64,000 nucleotides of DNA from Anarhynchus alexandrinus (Eukaryota; Chordata; Aves; Charadriiformes; Charadriidae): the NCBI GenBank assembly GCA_008711295.1, contig VUYV01000075.1, positions 916,177-980,176 on the forward strand. Reading direction: 5' to 3'. Positions 51,464 to 63,721 of this stretch are shown in pieces. The notes under the pieces are model-generated. The model saw only the letters and a program-made list of their open reading frames with translations. It did not search any database and had not been told where the DNA came from. Each line of letters starts with the position of its first letter. Position 1 is the first letter of the stretch. The translations under genes were made by a program, and so were the position numbers.

Positions 51464-54179
51464 TAATCATGGGTACTGTCCCATTACAGAGGTGATGACA
51501 GCCCTGCCTCAGACTGACTGCTCAGACTCACGTGAGCTTTGCCGTCCTGACCTGGCCAGCAGAGAAGGCAAGACATCACACGTAAGGCTCCTATCATCCC
51601 CTTGCAAAGGAACAAACCCTGGGAGTAACATACCTTGTGGCACCCCTGCTTAGGCATTGTAGGTCCTCGCATCCCCTGGCCCCAGTCCCCTCTGTACCTC
51701 CAAGATGAGCTCTGCCCCTTGCCCAAAGGCAGAGTTAGCTGGGTCATACACTGTGCCTCATCCAGTCATAGGGAAAACCATGCCTGAAGGACCAAGTCCT
51801 TCTGCCTGAGATCAGAAGTGTGGATCACAGAAATGAAGCTGTGTTTATCTGACAGGCAACGTCAAAACTGAAAGTCTTCCGTGAGTTAGGGAGAGGGACT
51901 GGGGACCCTCAGTTTTTGTTGCAGAGCTTAATGGAGGCTGGTATTCAGAAAACGCTCAGCATCCACCCTCAGAAAATCAAGAATGATGATGATCCCTAAA
52001 AGTAAAGCTCTGACAGCATTAGTCTTTTCTGAAAATCTCAGCAGGAGTTTTTAATCAGGGTCAGCCTTGTAACGAAGAGACAAGTAATGATTTCCTATAG
52101 TCTGTAAAATTCTGATGAAGGTAAAGTAAACATTGTTATTACAGGGTTACAGAGTCAATTTCCTATCACTTTTCACTAGGACTATTGTAGGGAAACATTT
52201 GGGTAACCACATGTTGGGCTAAAAAACCCTAAACACTAGCAACGTTTCCTTTTTAGGAAAAGAGACTTGTGAATGATTTAAAGCCTGATTTGGTAATTTG
52301 GGCCCTCTTTTACTCTGAAAAGGAATGGAGGAGAAGGGGGAGGGTGCCAAAACTATATTGCACATTACCAGATTTCCAGGATTCTGCATTTTCTTACTCA
52401 TTAAACTTCACATTGAATATGCATCACTTCTCCGCACACAGTTCCAGCCCTAGGGATTGCGCAGTCCAAATGTATTTTAATTACATTATTTATTATTTAA
52501 ATTAATTTAATTACAAAAAATAACAGACTCTGCACATGTTCGAAAATGCCATGCTGTACAACTAAATCTTGAGTAATTGTTAAATTTCTTGCAGGCCTCC
52601 TGCTAGGAAGTACTGTTTTTCTTTAAAAGTGAGAACACTATTATATCCGTCAGTGGAAAGTTTACACATTGTATTTCTTCTTTCATATGCCGTTAAACAT
52701 GAGGCTCTCTCATTTCCCCCTTTCTTCAGAAGGCAGGAGACCCATCTGGTAATATTCTGCAGATCAGCATTTCTTAAGGAGAGTTTGATTTAAGTGGTGG
52801 TTTTGTTGAAGGCAACGAAAAAGAAACTTATGAACCTGGGTTACAGCACTAGGTCTTGTGTTGTTATTAAAGTTACTCCATGCTTGTTCCATGCCAAAGA
52901 TAGAGCTGTCTTGAAGCTGGGGAGAATAAGTAAGAGGTATTCTCTTAGTTCTCATCCCACTGTGTTTTAGACTTGCAGCAAAGCAAAAATGTCCAGTGCT
53001 TGCATAGCTCTTGACTTGCCAGCTAGTTTTGTTTTGAGAGTTGAAAATTGATGTGGATAAAATAAGAGCTCCTTCATAAGCTTATGTGTTGTTAAAGTTT
53101 TAGGAAAAAAAAAAAAAAAAAAAAAANAACCATTTTCCAGACTGATAAGTGTCTGCGTGCCTTTCACTTCCCTTTTCTGACTGGCACTGGGTGCACAGGT
53201 GTTGACATACTGTAAGAAGGATATTGCCATCTTTCTCCCCTGGACCAAATTTAGTGATGGAGCCTCTTTTCCTTTCTCTATCTGACCTGGGAATCCAGAC
53301 CAAAATGTGTGAAAACTCGGAATAGAGCTTTCTTGGATGAGAGAATGCAGCTAAGGGATTTTGTTATAGAACAATGTTCCAACAAAGATCAGGAAACTTT
53401 TGAAGAGTTTCCTCTTGGAAAAAAACCCACCTTCTTGACCAGAAGTCAGGTTAATAATACAACTATATTCTTCTTTTCTTAAATCCTAAATGTCCAAAAT
53501 TACCCCAGACTTCTGTCTCCTTTTCAGCAGGACTTTGATTCTGTAAGAGAGGGCAATGCCTGAAATCTACTGGAGAATTTTCTGCTGGTGTTTTTTATGG
53601 ATTTTAGTCAACAGTGATAAAAGCTCAGTATAGGCATCAAGCAGGGTGAATGCTGTACAGGAAGTGCCAAGTCACATCAGCCATCTATATAGTTCATATT
53701 TTGTTTCAAGAAAGGCTAGTGACAGATAATTCAGTCCTGGTCATTTAAGTAATTGCATCATCTGCAAATATTACCATCTCAGTACTCAGCATCATACCCA
53801 AATGGCTAGCAATTATGTTAAACAGTTTTACTCAAACACACTGAGGCAGCGAAATGTTAAGGTATGCAGTGGTGAAAAATGCACTTTTAATTTTAGCCCG
53901 GTTTCAGCCAATCTAGCTTTAGGGAATTAGCTGAGGTCCAAAAATATAACTGTACTCCAGGCTGTCTTTGTAGTTGTTGTAGAGAGAAAAGCAGTTGTAG
54001 AAGGTAAGTAATCCAATCTAAGTGTCCCACTTGCAATCTATAAATAGTCTACTTTGGAAGAGTCTACCTTTCTCCCTCTCTCTGTAAAGAAGGTCCAGCA
54101 GAACTATTCTCTTGGCAGCAATAACGGACAATTTATGAATGCCTTTTTTTTTTATTCCACACTGTAAAACAGCTTATTT
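51464..54179. other. Non-coding unique DNA
   Basis: No gene was recognised. One poly-A/N site is listed separately. Confidence 0.55.
53105..53127. repeat. Poly-A tract ending in a single N
   Basis: 22 A precede N at 53127. This is probably a consensus scar. Confidence 0.9.
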
Positions 54180-54803
54180 GCTGGACTGGCTTCCCCCAGA
54201 GACTTAGACAAAGACTTTCTGAAAGTCCTTTCTCTCTTCTTGGTAGAGAGACCCGTGGATATTGTTTACCTTGACTTCAGTAAGGCTTTCAACACTGTCT
54301 GCCATAACATCCTCATCGAGAAGCTGATGAAGTGTAGGCTGGATGAGCAGTGATGTGGATTGAAAACTGTCTGAATGGTGAAGCCCAGAGTGTGGTGATC
54401 AGCCACGTGAAGTTTAGTTGGAGGCCAGTAACTAGAAGTGTACCCCAGGGGTTAATACTGGGTTCAGTCCTGTTTAACATCTTCATTAATGATTTGGACG
54501 ATGGGGCAGCATACCCTCAGCAAGTTTGCTGATGACACAAAACTGGGACGAGTGGCTGATATGCCAGAGGGTTGTGCTGCCATCCAGAGGGATCGCAGCA
54601 GGCTGGAGAAATAGACTGACAGGAACCTCCTGAAATTCAACAAGGAGAATTACAAAGTCCTGCACCTGGAGAGGAACAACCCCATGTATGCTGGGGGCTG
54701 CCCAGCTGGAAAGCAGCTTGGCGGAAAAGCACCTGGGGGTCCTGGTGGACACCAAGTTGAACATAAGCCAGCAACATGCCCGTGCTGCAAAGGCTAATAG
54801 TAT
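54180..54803 (+). mobile_element. CR1 LINE RT-domain remnant, upstream half
   Basis: RT motifs appear in order. DFSKAFNTV is at 54273-54299, a [19 protein letters not shown] box lies within the frame 54350-54532, and KFADDTKLG with the catalytic DD is at 54522-54548. The last is shifted by one frame from the preceding box. Downstream, the 'LHLERNNPM', 'SSLAEKHLGVLVDTKLN' and 'QQHARAAKAN' blocks follow, with an in-frame stop in the 'RLEK*' region. The left boundary is uncertain; the first secure match is about 54250. The element is broken at 54803 by an insertion and resumes at 55193. It is inactive, with stops and frameshifts. Confidence 0.85.
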
Positions 54804-55192
54804 GACACACTGTCCTTTGACACCCTACACCTTGTCATCGGCATGTAGGCAGGACACCACAGACTTCATCCAAAATGACATGTAGTGCACGCTACTGCCA
54901 TGTGAGGTGCGATTCTCTCAAATCACATTACCAGTGGTGGAACCAAGGGGCGGCATGACTCTTACTCACATTCAAAAGGCATTTGCACAACTGACTGCTG
55001 CTGTCAGATGACCTGGACATTAAGTGTCCCTGATAATCTGCTGGAGCCACAGCATTGCTTATGATCCTGTGTTTGCTATCGGTGATCAGGTGAGTCACTG
55101 TGTGGGTTCATCATTGCTCGTCTTTCTTACTGCCTCAATAAAGTTTGGTTTATAACATGTTGTCAGACCCCATTACTCTTTGGACCGCTTGG
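54804..55192 (+). mobile_element. 389-bp insertion in CR1, candidate solo LTR
   Basis: The CR1 text is continuous if this segment is removed: 'gctaatagtat' on the left joins 'cctgggctgcat' on the right. GTAT occurs at both edges (54800-54803 and 55193-55196), consistent with a 4-bp target-site duplication. An AATAAA lies at 55137-55142, about 50 bp from the right end, as expected for the R region of a long terminal repeat. There is no reading frame of interest and no terminal inverted repeat that I can see. The edges do not show the canonical TG...CA, so an alternative is a short non-autonomous DNA element or filler sequence. The family is not recognised. Confidence 0.5.
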
Positions 55193-55782
55193 TATCCTGG
55201 GCTGCATTAGGAGGAGTGTTGCCAGCAGGTTGAGGGAGGTGATCCTTCCCCTCTACTCAGTGCTGGTGAGTGCTGGGTCCACTTCTGGTCTCCCCAGTAC
55301 AAGAAAGACATGGACATACTGGAGAGAGACCAGCAAAAGGCCACAAAGATGACCAAGAGACTGGAGCATCTCTCATGTGAGGCAAGGCTGGGAGAGCTGG
55401 AACTGTTCAGTCTGGAGAAGAGAAGGCTGACGGGGGGATCTTATCAATGTGTGCGAATAGCTGAAGGGAGAGTATAAAGAAGATGGAGCCAGGCTCTTTT
55501 CAGTGGTGCCCAATGACAGGACCAGAGGCAATGGGCACAAACTGAAACACAGGAGGTTCTATCTGAATATCATGAAAGACTTTTTCACTGTGAGGGTAGC
55601 CAAGCACTGGCAAAGGCTGTCCAGAGAGGTTGTGGAGTCTCCATCCTTGGAGATGTTCAAAAGCCATCTGGACATGGTCCAGGACAACTGACTCTAGGTG
55701 GCTCTGCTTGAGCACAGGGGTTGTACCACATGACCTCCAGAGGTGCCTTCCAAACTCAACCATTCTGTGACTCTTTGGTGAT
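55193..55782 (+). mobile_element. CR1 LINE remnant, downstream half
   Basis: The element resumes at the 'cctgggctgcattaggaggagtgt' block and continues through the ORF2 C-terminus. A frame at 55503-55691 encodes [46 protein letters not shown]. The 3' UTR follows, and the end is a degraded CATTCTGTGACTCT tail. Together with 54180-54803 it forms one copy of about 1.2 kb. The 'egghttgtaccacatgacct'-type 3' UTR wording and many point changes suggest an older copy than that at 50.9 kb. Confidence 0.87.
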
Positions 55783-58399
55783 ATCAGAGAATTTTAGTTT
55801 AGAAATTATAGATTTGTGGCTTTTTCTTATTTGGTAGTTGTCTTCCCACTTAAACTGGCCCAATGTTACCTATGTAGGTTTAAAAGCAATTTTGTATTTA
55901 TAATGAGGGTGATGACTGGTGGGCCCAAGCACACTATTTGATTTCTGTAAAGGACTTGAACTTTCTGTTTCCCAACTTCTATTTCTGTGGTTCCTCTTTT
56001 CTATGATCTTTAAAAGCTCATATCCATCGTTGGAAGGATTTCTTACCCTCCACCTTTCAACTTTGTCATTGTCTTGTAGTTGCCCTTCAGTATGTTAGTT
56101 GAAGATAGACTTATAGTATAAGACTGGTTTTAGCTTTCATCCAGAATGATACCATGGGGAGATATATGCCCCATGCTATCAGGGCCAAAACAAAGTTTCC
56201 CTGTTTCTGAAAGTTTCATCTTCATTCTAGAAAGCTGTGTCCTTAGTCACTGCAGCAGAGCTCACAATTTATAGGCCCAGTGGCGAAATTCATGAAAGTT
56301 TAGTTAAAATCTTCAAGGCAAGGACCTGAAAAGGTCTCCTCTTCCACGAAAAAACTTAAGAGATTCGTGGTGCAAGGACACTTTCCATCCCGTAACATGA
56401 ATGACATGTAAGAAATTCATCCCTCACTGCTAGATTAAACATTTTCCCACCTTCCCCAAGTCTCGCTTTGCTACCTGGGAGCGTCATGAAAACAGAGATG
56501 AAATACTTCAAATTCGGGATGTATATTTTGGGTACTTTTGAACCCAGTATAACTTTGGACCCAATGGACCTTCATGCGTCTCGTATACTCCTATTTTCTA
56601 GAGTCAGGATACATGCAGAGGTGATACCTGATACCTTTGGCTTCTGAGGAGGGTGGCACCAGGCAAGCTTCAATGCAGAATAATCCTACCAGATGGAGCC
56701 ATGCTTTAGAAAGAGCTGTTCATTTGGCCCTTCTCAATGAGAAATAAAAGGCTGGGGAAATGGGAGGGTGAGTGAATAGAGGGAAAAAGTGATGACTCCA
56801 CAAAAAATGAGTAGGCTTTGCTGAAAATGAGGTGAGCCCTGGGGCAAAGCAATAATAGAATAGTAACTTAAATTGATAAAATACCTTTCAGCATGGTCTC
56901 AAAGGACTGCACAGTTATTAAAACCTAATGCCAAATTTAGCACTACAATAAAAAGACAAAACAAAAGCAGTTCCACAATATAGTGAAATATATATAAAAT
57001 ACCAAAAATAGAGTAACTCTAAACCCTGAACAATCTTACTTTCTGCCTAAGTTTGGGAATATGAAGTGATTTTCAGGGCATTGAGTACTGGACTATGTAG
57101 TTTTACACAGAAGACAATAAAGTAAGTAATCAGTACACATTTTTGGGTAGGGGGCGCACCATGGGCAGAAAGCAAACCTACTAATTGTGTCTTGGAAATG
57201 CCTTATACTCTAGGAAACAGATTTTTAACATCGTTCATAGACTTTGGATTTAAGATGGTCCGAGAGTTTGATCTTAGAGGGAGAGGAAGGCAGGCAAGGA
57301 AGAAATGGACCTTTTTCATTGGTTCATAAGTTAGGCTCAGTCAAAGGATTATTGCTTAAAATACCAGGGTTATGCAGGAAATCAGATTATATCATTGTAA
57401 TGATCCTTTTTAGTTTCAAGAACAGGCACATCTACCAGTAATTAATGTGTTTTATTTATTGTGGATATAAGAATAGCTGAGACATTCTGGAGCTGGGAGG
57501 TTCTTCTTGCACCCTACGTCTGGTCTGGACATCCTATTCTTTCCTTACAGTTCATGGAGAGAAATGGGCTTCTTCATTCATCATTCACCAGCCTCACTAT
57601 AGGTATCTCGATTAAGAGGTGAGCAACTGTGTCCTAGAAATTCCTGTTTCTCTCCATCAGCTTCACAAGGATTTTAGTAGGACAGGCAATAGAGCTCTCC
57701 ATTTGGTCAGAATTCTACTTGAACAGTGGGCTGAGGGAAAGAGAAATATTTTCCATTTGTGCAGAAAGAATAGAAGAGGCAGAAAATACTGTACTGGCTG
57801 AAATTTAAATAGAAGATATGGATTTTGGATGAGACAGTTGTAGTTATTTCTCATATGCCACCAAGCAATTTTGGAGTAGTTAATGAACACATCCATTTAC
57901 AGGACATTCGTGTAAAAGGTTTTTTTCTGTTTGACTGTGCTGAATGCAGCTGGGTAAAGTAGAACTGCATTCAGTTATCAAGATATTTATTTGTGTGTCT
58001 TGCAATTTATAAAACAAGCTGTGGTCCCCCTCTTGTTCTCTCCCTCCATCCCTTCTCTCTCTGATTTGTTGCTGAGTGGTAAACAAAATCATAGAGAGTG
58101 TAATGAATAAGACAGGCTGTTTCTAAAAACTTTACTTACTGATTTACATAAAATGAAAAATACTGTCAGAATTACACAAAAATGAGCTGCTTTGACTTCA
58201 TACCACTTGAGCAAATACATTATGACTGAAAGCTGAAGAAAAATGCACAACCTGTGACACTTTAAAATGGATATCCCAGAGAAAATGCACTGTCCCTTCC
58301 TCTCTGGCTTAACTTCAGTAACCTGATACGTAAATTGCCAGTGCAATCAAGATTTGATAGGTTTAAAATCAATTAGAAGGAACTGGGAATAGGATTGGC
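55783..58399. other. Non-coding unique DNA
   Basis: No gene was recognised. At 56870-56925 a 'aaaatacctttcagcatggtctcaaaggactgcac' arrangement resembles an old dispersed sauropsid repeat with an 'aggatctcaaagcactttac' word (tentative). Confidence 0.5.
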
Positions 58400-61300
58400 A
58401 ATCTACAGATACTGACTAAAACCTGCAAAACTATAGTTAGGAATGGATCTGGAAAATAAAATCAAGTGGATTTAGAACATAAAGGAAGAAATAATCTAAA
58501 AATTAGCTGTTTCCCACAAGGCACAGAGAGAGAGATTCCATTAACTGTTTTAAGGAATGAACTGCTGTCTTCTGCATCTGAAAACAAAGGCAACAGCAAG
58601 GCCGATGCTCGCAGGGGTCTCCAAATTACCTCCTTCCACAGTCCTTTCTGAACAAACCCAAGACCACAAGAGTTTGCTCAAAATAGCACAATCTGAAAAG
58701 TCCTGGAAGGTCAAATATTGGGAGGGCATAAGGCACAGGTGCTTCATGACCATAGCCTACTATGAGGAAAGTAAATGAACTGAGACTACTGCCCATCTTA
58801 AAATATTAAGTGAAAGACAGAGGACACTTTCATTTCAATGCACTTAACATTGCAATGGATTTTATATATCAAGAACGGAAGCATATGAAAAAGGAGAGAA
58901 AAGAAACGAATGCAATCCTACAGAAACTGAAGTTAGTAGAAATGGCCTGGAAAATTATGAGCCAAATTTGTCAGAAAGTCAAAATCTTCACCATTTTAGA
59001 GAAGTGGATTTTTTTTTTTTAAATATAAAACAAAGAAGGCATCACAGAGCAAGGAAAGGAAAAGTAAATAAAAATCATGAAGCTGTGGTTGTTTGAGGGA
59101 ATTTAGGTGTAACTGAATAGTAATATATAAAACAGTGAAAGTACTACTGTTGGTAATGGAAATGTGAAGAAAATGGGTATCAAAAAGCATAATTCTAAAC
59201 CCAAGAAGAAAAGAAAGCAAGGTGGGTATAGATTAACACAGGAAATGAAGAGGATGACCTAAAACATGGAGCAATCCCCCTCCCAGTTCTGCCTGAACAC
59301 TGATATCTCATTAAACAATATGAGGCTGCATCTTCACCCTGGTGACAGACTGAAACCCTCCAGGTGGCACTTCACCCTGAAGGTGAAGAGGGGATGGGTG
59401 TTCCTCACCATCCCCGGGTGAGGGTGAGTTTCCATGTTTAGGGGTAAAGGAAAATGGGGTTGTGTAAAGGATTATTTTGGGGATCCACGTGGATGGGCTT
59501 TTGAACTGAGGAAGAAGCGAGGGCTGAGGAGTAAAGTGCCGAGACACATTTAGCTGTTTGGGACCATGGTTAAGAAAGTTAATTTTGGAGGCAGGCTGTA
59601 TAAAATGATGAAAGAAGATTTAAAAAGTGACCCATATATATTGGGAGACTGAGAAATAACCAGGTCATTTATTAACTCTTCATTGTAAAAACTGAAAGTC
59701 AGTTTTGAGCTATACACTCAGTATTACAGCTTAACGCCGTATTGGCAGGTCTTAGTCTGACAGGGTTGGAATTACACTGTAGAAACAAAAAGGTTAAAAT
59801 AATATGGTCTGATAAACTGTGGATTTGTGAGTCAATGAAAACTGTATCTATAAAAGTTAAAGGTCCAAATGGCTCTGTCAGGAAAGAGAAGGTTTTACAA
59901 GCAATACAGGTAGATATACCAGGTAATATACTGTAAAAGAAACCCATTTGCAAGCTGGGGATAAAAAATAAATAGGGACAAAATACACACATAACACATT
60001 GTTCTCTACAAGAGCTAACTGAGAAAATGAAAGCCACTTTATTAGCTAAAAGTCACTTTTGTTCTAGGGCATAGTCTGAAGGATGAAGAGGCAGATTAAA
60101 GGTCATCTAAAGAGGAATGAAAACTAATAGTTTTCCTATGAGCCATAGGCAGAATCAATTCTTTTCTTTTTATTGTTTTTAAGGTATCTTCATAAATTCA
60201 GGGAGCAGGACACTGCTGAAATGCCATAAACTGCCCCTTGTAGGTCAAAGGAGTTGAGAACTGGACAAAGGAAGTGACACAAAGAGTGAGTAAAGTGTTA
60301 GAAATACGAGATCTGAACAGTATTTGGAAAATGAGGAACTTTGAAATTACAACTCACACATACTCTTCACTGCCACAATGCAGAATATATGGCCATCCTC
60401 CCTCCCAAATTCTCCTCAATGATCAGTTGCCATCACCACTTACACTTGGTGCTAATACACTACTAATCAAAAAACAAACAGTACAGAGAGAGCCTGAGCA
60501 GAATTATATCCTGCTACCTCATAAAAGTACAAGAATTATATGGGCACCTCTCAGAAATTTCTAAGAGAAATGCTAAAGATGAAATAGATTAAAAAATGTT
60601 GTGGGCTTCTGGCAAGAAGTAATGAGAGAAATCTTTATTACTGAAGTTTCACATCTTTGAAAAAGAAAACAGGAACTAAGAAAAGACAGCATCTGTCAGA
60701 ATCCTGGAATTAGAATAAATTTAGAGAGTCCAAAAATTATAAGAAATTATGGGAAGTGAGAAGAAATTGGGCCTCCTGCAAATTAGTAAAATTGAACAAA
60801 CTTTAAGATACAGTTAAAACAACGAATGTGACACAGAAAAGGACAGACAGATCTGTAACAAGAGGGCTTCAGAGAAAATGCCTGGTTTGGCAATCATCTT
60901 AATTAGAGACAGTGAGACATTAGTATATAGTTCAAAAGAGACAGCATATTATTTGAGCAATTCTGTGGATCTCAAATTTTCAAAGCTGGAGGCCGGGGTA
61001 AGAGTTTGCCTTGATGTTTAATACCTGCTTCAGTTACAACTAGAAAATAGAGACTTTCTGGAGAACTGCATTGCACAGGACATTCTTATTAGGAATCTGA
61101 AGAGAAATGTGATGTCAAAATTTTACAAACTTCTGAGAAAGATGATGGTTTAAGGGACAAATTCGTTCCCTTCCAAGCAAAAAGGGTATCTGTCAGAGTT
61201 CTAAGCTGCAAAATAAATGAACAAGTTTGGAAATACTGAAAGTGTATCTTTCAGGGATATTTTGTTTGTGAAGAAAAATCATTTGAAGTAAAAGAATAAA

Positions 61301-62800
61301 TAATTTCTTAAAGATTTTGAAGATAAAATGAGGACTTGTGTGTTTCTACTTTTTATAGAAGCCCCAGTGTTTTTATGGTAGGAAATAGAAATCTCAGATT
61401 TAATGAGTGATGCACATTTTCACCACTGTTGTTTGGGCTACCCTCAAAATCCTCAGCTTCAGTAATTTTCATATGAAAACAATAGAACATGGATCCAGGA
61501 GGGAACGTGAAGGTAGTTCAATATGCACAGGTCATGTGATTCTCTGTACAAGGTCAACATCTTCTTTAAAAGTAATAGTATTGTAAACATGTAAATTTAG
61601 TGGTGATTCTCAACATAAAATAAACAATGACAAACCAGAAAAGTTAGATGGCTGCATTGATCAGGAAATTTAACTAGAATAAAAAAAAGTAAGAAAAACT
61701 ACAAATTCAATTGAGTTAAAAAAGCAATAAGACACCTAAACAGAAACCTTACAGGAAAACATGGCAGCATGTAAAGTTCCTCATCTATTTGTTGCAGCCT
61801 TCTGAAAAGACACTGGTTAACCCTTATTTGCCTTATTAGGAAAAATAAAATCTTTCATGAGGACCACAACCGTAAAGACTAAACATGATGCAATAGTAAC
61901 ATTAGAAATGAGATACTTTTTGACAAACTAGTTCTCCCAATATCTGGTGCAGGTTTAAAATAATGAAGGCCTAAAGTAATGGACAGAAAGAAAGACCTTT
62001 TCAAGGGGAAAGAGCAGTTACTGTTACAGGAAATATACTTTTTTTTTTTTTCCATTTCAACGTTGACCTTTAAGTATAACAGATAGGTGGGTCTTTAAAG
62101 GGTGGGTACGAATGTCACCTGGAAGAGTGGCCAAGTATGACCAAGCATGTGAAAATTGCCTTATACTGATGTTCAAAGAACATTTTCACAGCTTTCTCAG
62201 CCTAGTGAGCCGTTCTTTCATACAGCTCAGTTGAAGAATGACATAAATCCGTGTATTGATTGATCTGACTTTATTCACAGGTATGGACTGGAGAAGAATG
62301 ACATGAGGAATTTGGCTTATTAGATGTTTGCTGAAAGAAAAAAATCCTGATTAGTAAAAAGTAAAAGCTACTAATTTACTCAAGCTATTTGGATATTGCT
62401 GAATAATTACAAGAAGTTTCCTTCTCGCATGTATTAACTAACTTCTTTAAAAATAATGAATTCTTACTAAGAAACTTCTGATGATCCCCTTGGAGAGAAA
62501 AAAAAAATCTCCTTTCAAATATTTTCAAATAAGAATTTTAAAAATCAAAATAAACATATTGAAACTATCACTGAAGGACTCCTATTAAATGATACCAAAA
62601 GCTCAAGAGGAAAAGCATTATTTTTAAAAGAAAATAATAAAGAAAAAGGAGGAAATAGGGAGATTTAAGCAGAAGATGACTTTGGAAGAAGACCTTTAGG
62701 AAAGATACTGAGATGGAACTGCAGTAAGACTATGTATTTTCCACTTGTTTTACACAGAGAAAATAGTATGAAATAATACGCCAATAGAAGCTATCTCCAG
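58400..62800 (+). other. Strongly A-skewed non-coding DNA
   Basis: Most lines hold two to three times more A than T on the plus strand (for example 31 A against 10 T in 60661-60720, and 38 A against 10 T in 61681-61740). No frame longer than about 110 codons and no recognisable retroelement domain is present. Possible explanations are a decayed A-rich retroelement in plus orientation, or transcription-associated strand asymmetry. Poly-T/A runs are scattered (59010-59020, 62039-62051). Confidence 0.4.
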
Positions 62801-63721
62801 TCAGGATCAATTCATTTCCTATCAGCAATGCGATTTTCTGTATAGCTGTAGAGGAAGAAACTCTTTTTTCTGTCTCTGGTTGTTACGCTCAGAGGTAAGG
62901 GTGTGCTGGAGAGAAATTACCATTGTAGTGGATAGCACTATCCTTACAGGTCTCCTAAGCTCTCATGTAATGAAATTGTGCAGAATAGAAAAGAAAACAA
63001 ACCAACAAACAAACAAAAAAAATCACCTATCATTCCCGTGAATAACTTCTGGTAAAGATGGTGCTCAAATGTGTAAGGAAATTTTCATCCCTCTCTCTGT
63101 TAGTCATAAAAATATAATATCGGATATCCTGATATTAAAGGAATGATTTTGTCAAGGCAAATTGTAAAGAAGAGGCAAAAGAGGCACAGACATTTAGGAA
63201 TATGGAATGTTTGTTGCAGGATGCCATGCTGCAGATTTGGTAACCCTAATTCCCAAATCAGATATTTTGAATACTAATAGTAATGATGGATGATATAAAG
63301 TTTCCCTACTTAATAGAAATTATTCAAACTTCAGAAAAGTTGTCACCAACGATTTTTTCTGTAAAGTTATAATAACTTCAGCCTTAGGCAGTTGTCTAGT
63401 TATCCAGTGTGTTTGTAGAATTACTTGCTGCTGTTCCTGAGTTGCCTGAATAAAAAAGGTCATTGAGCTCTTTCCAAGAGATACCTGCACCATTCCTGAC
63501 TCGGCTCCTTACCAAACTTGTGACTGTGGAACAGGGGTGAGGTGAGTGTCCTCAATTTCACCGTGCAGTTGCTCTCTCACTCTGCCATAAGGCAGCCCCA
63601 AATAGGAATCCAGTGTTTTCTGACCTACTGCCCTCTAAGAGGGTAGCAAACACTTTTCCTCTTTCTTTATGCTGAAAAGAGAGTATGTATTTGTTGTATC
63701 CTTGTGGAATTCATGCATGTT
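62801..63721. other. Non-coding unique DNA
   Basis: No gene was recognised. An AAAC-type run lies at 62995-63020. Confidence 0.5.

Noticed and set aside
59742..60564. Possible retroviral-type coding remnants in the A-rich domain
   Set aside because: A-rich composition alone suggested it. No zinc knuckle, protease, RT or integrase motif was found by eye, so no retroviral call is made.
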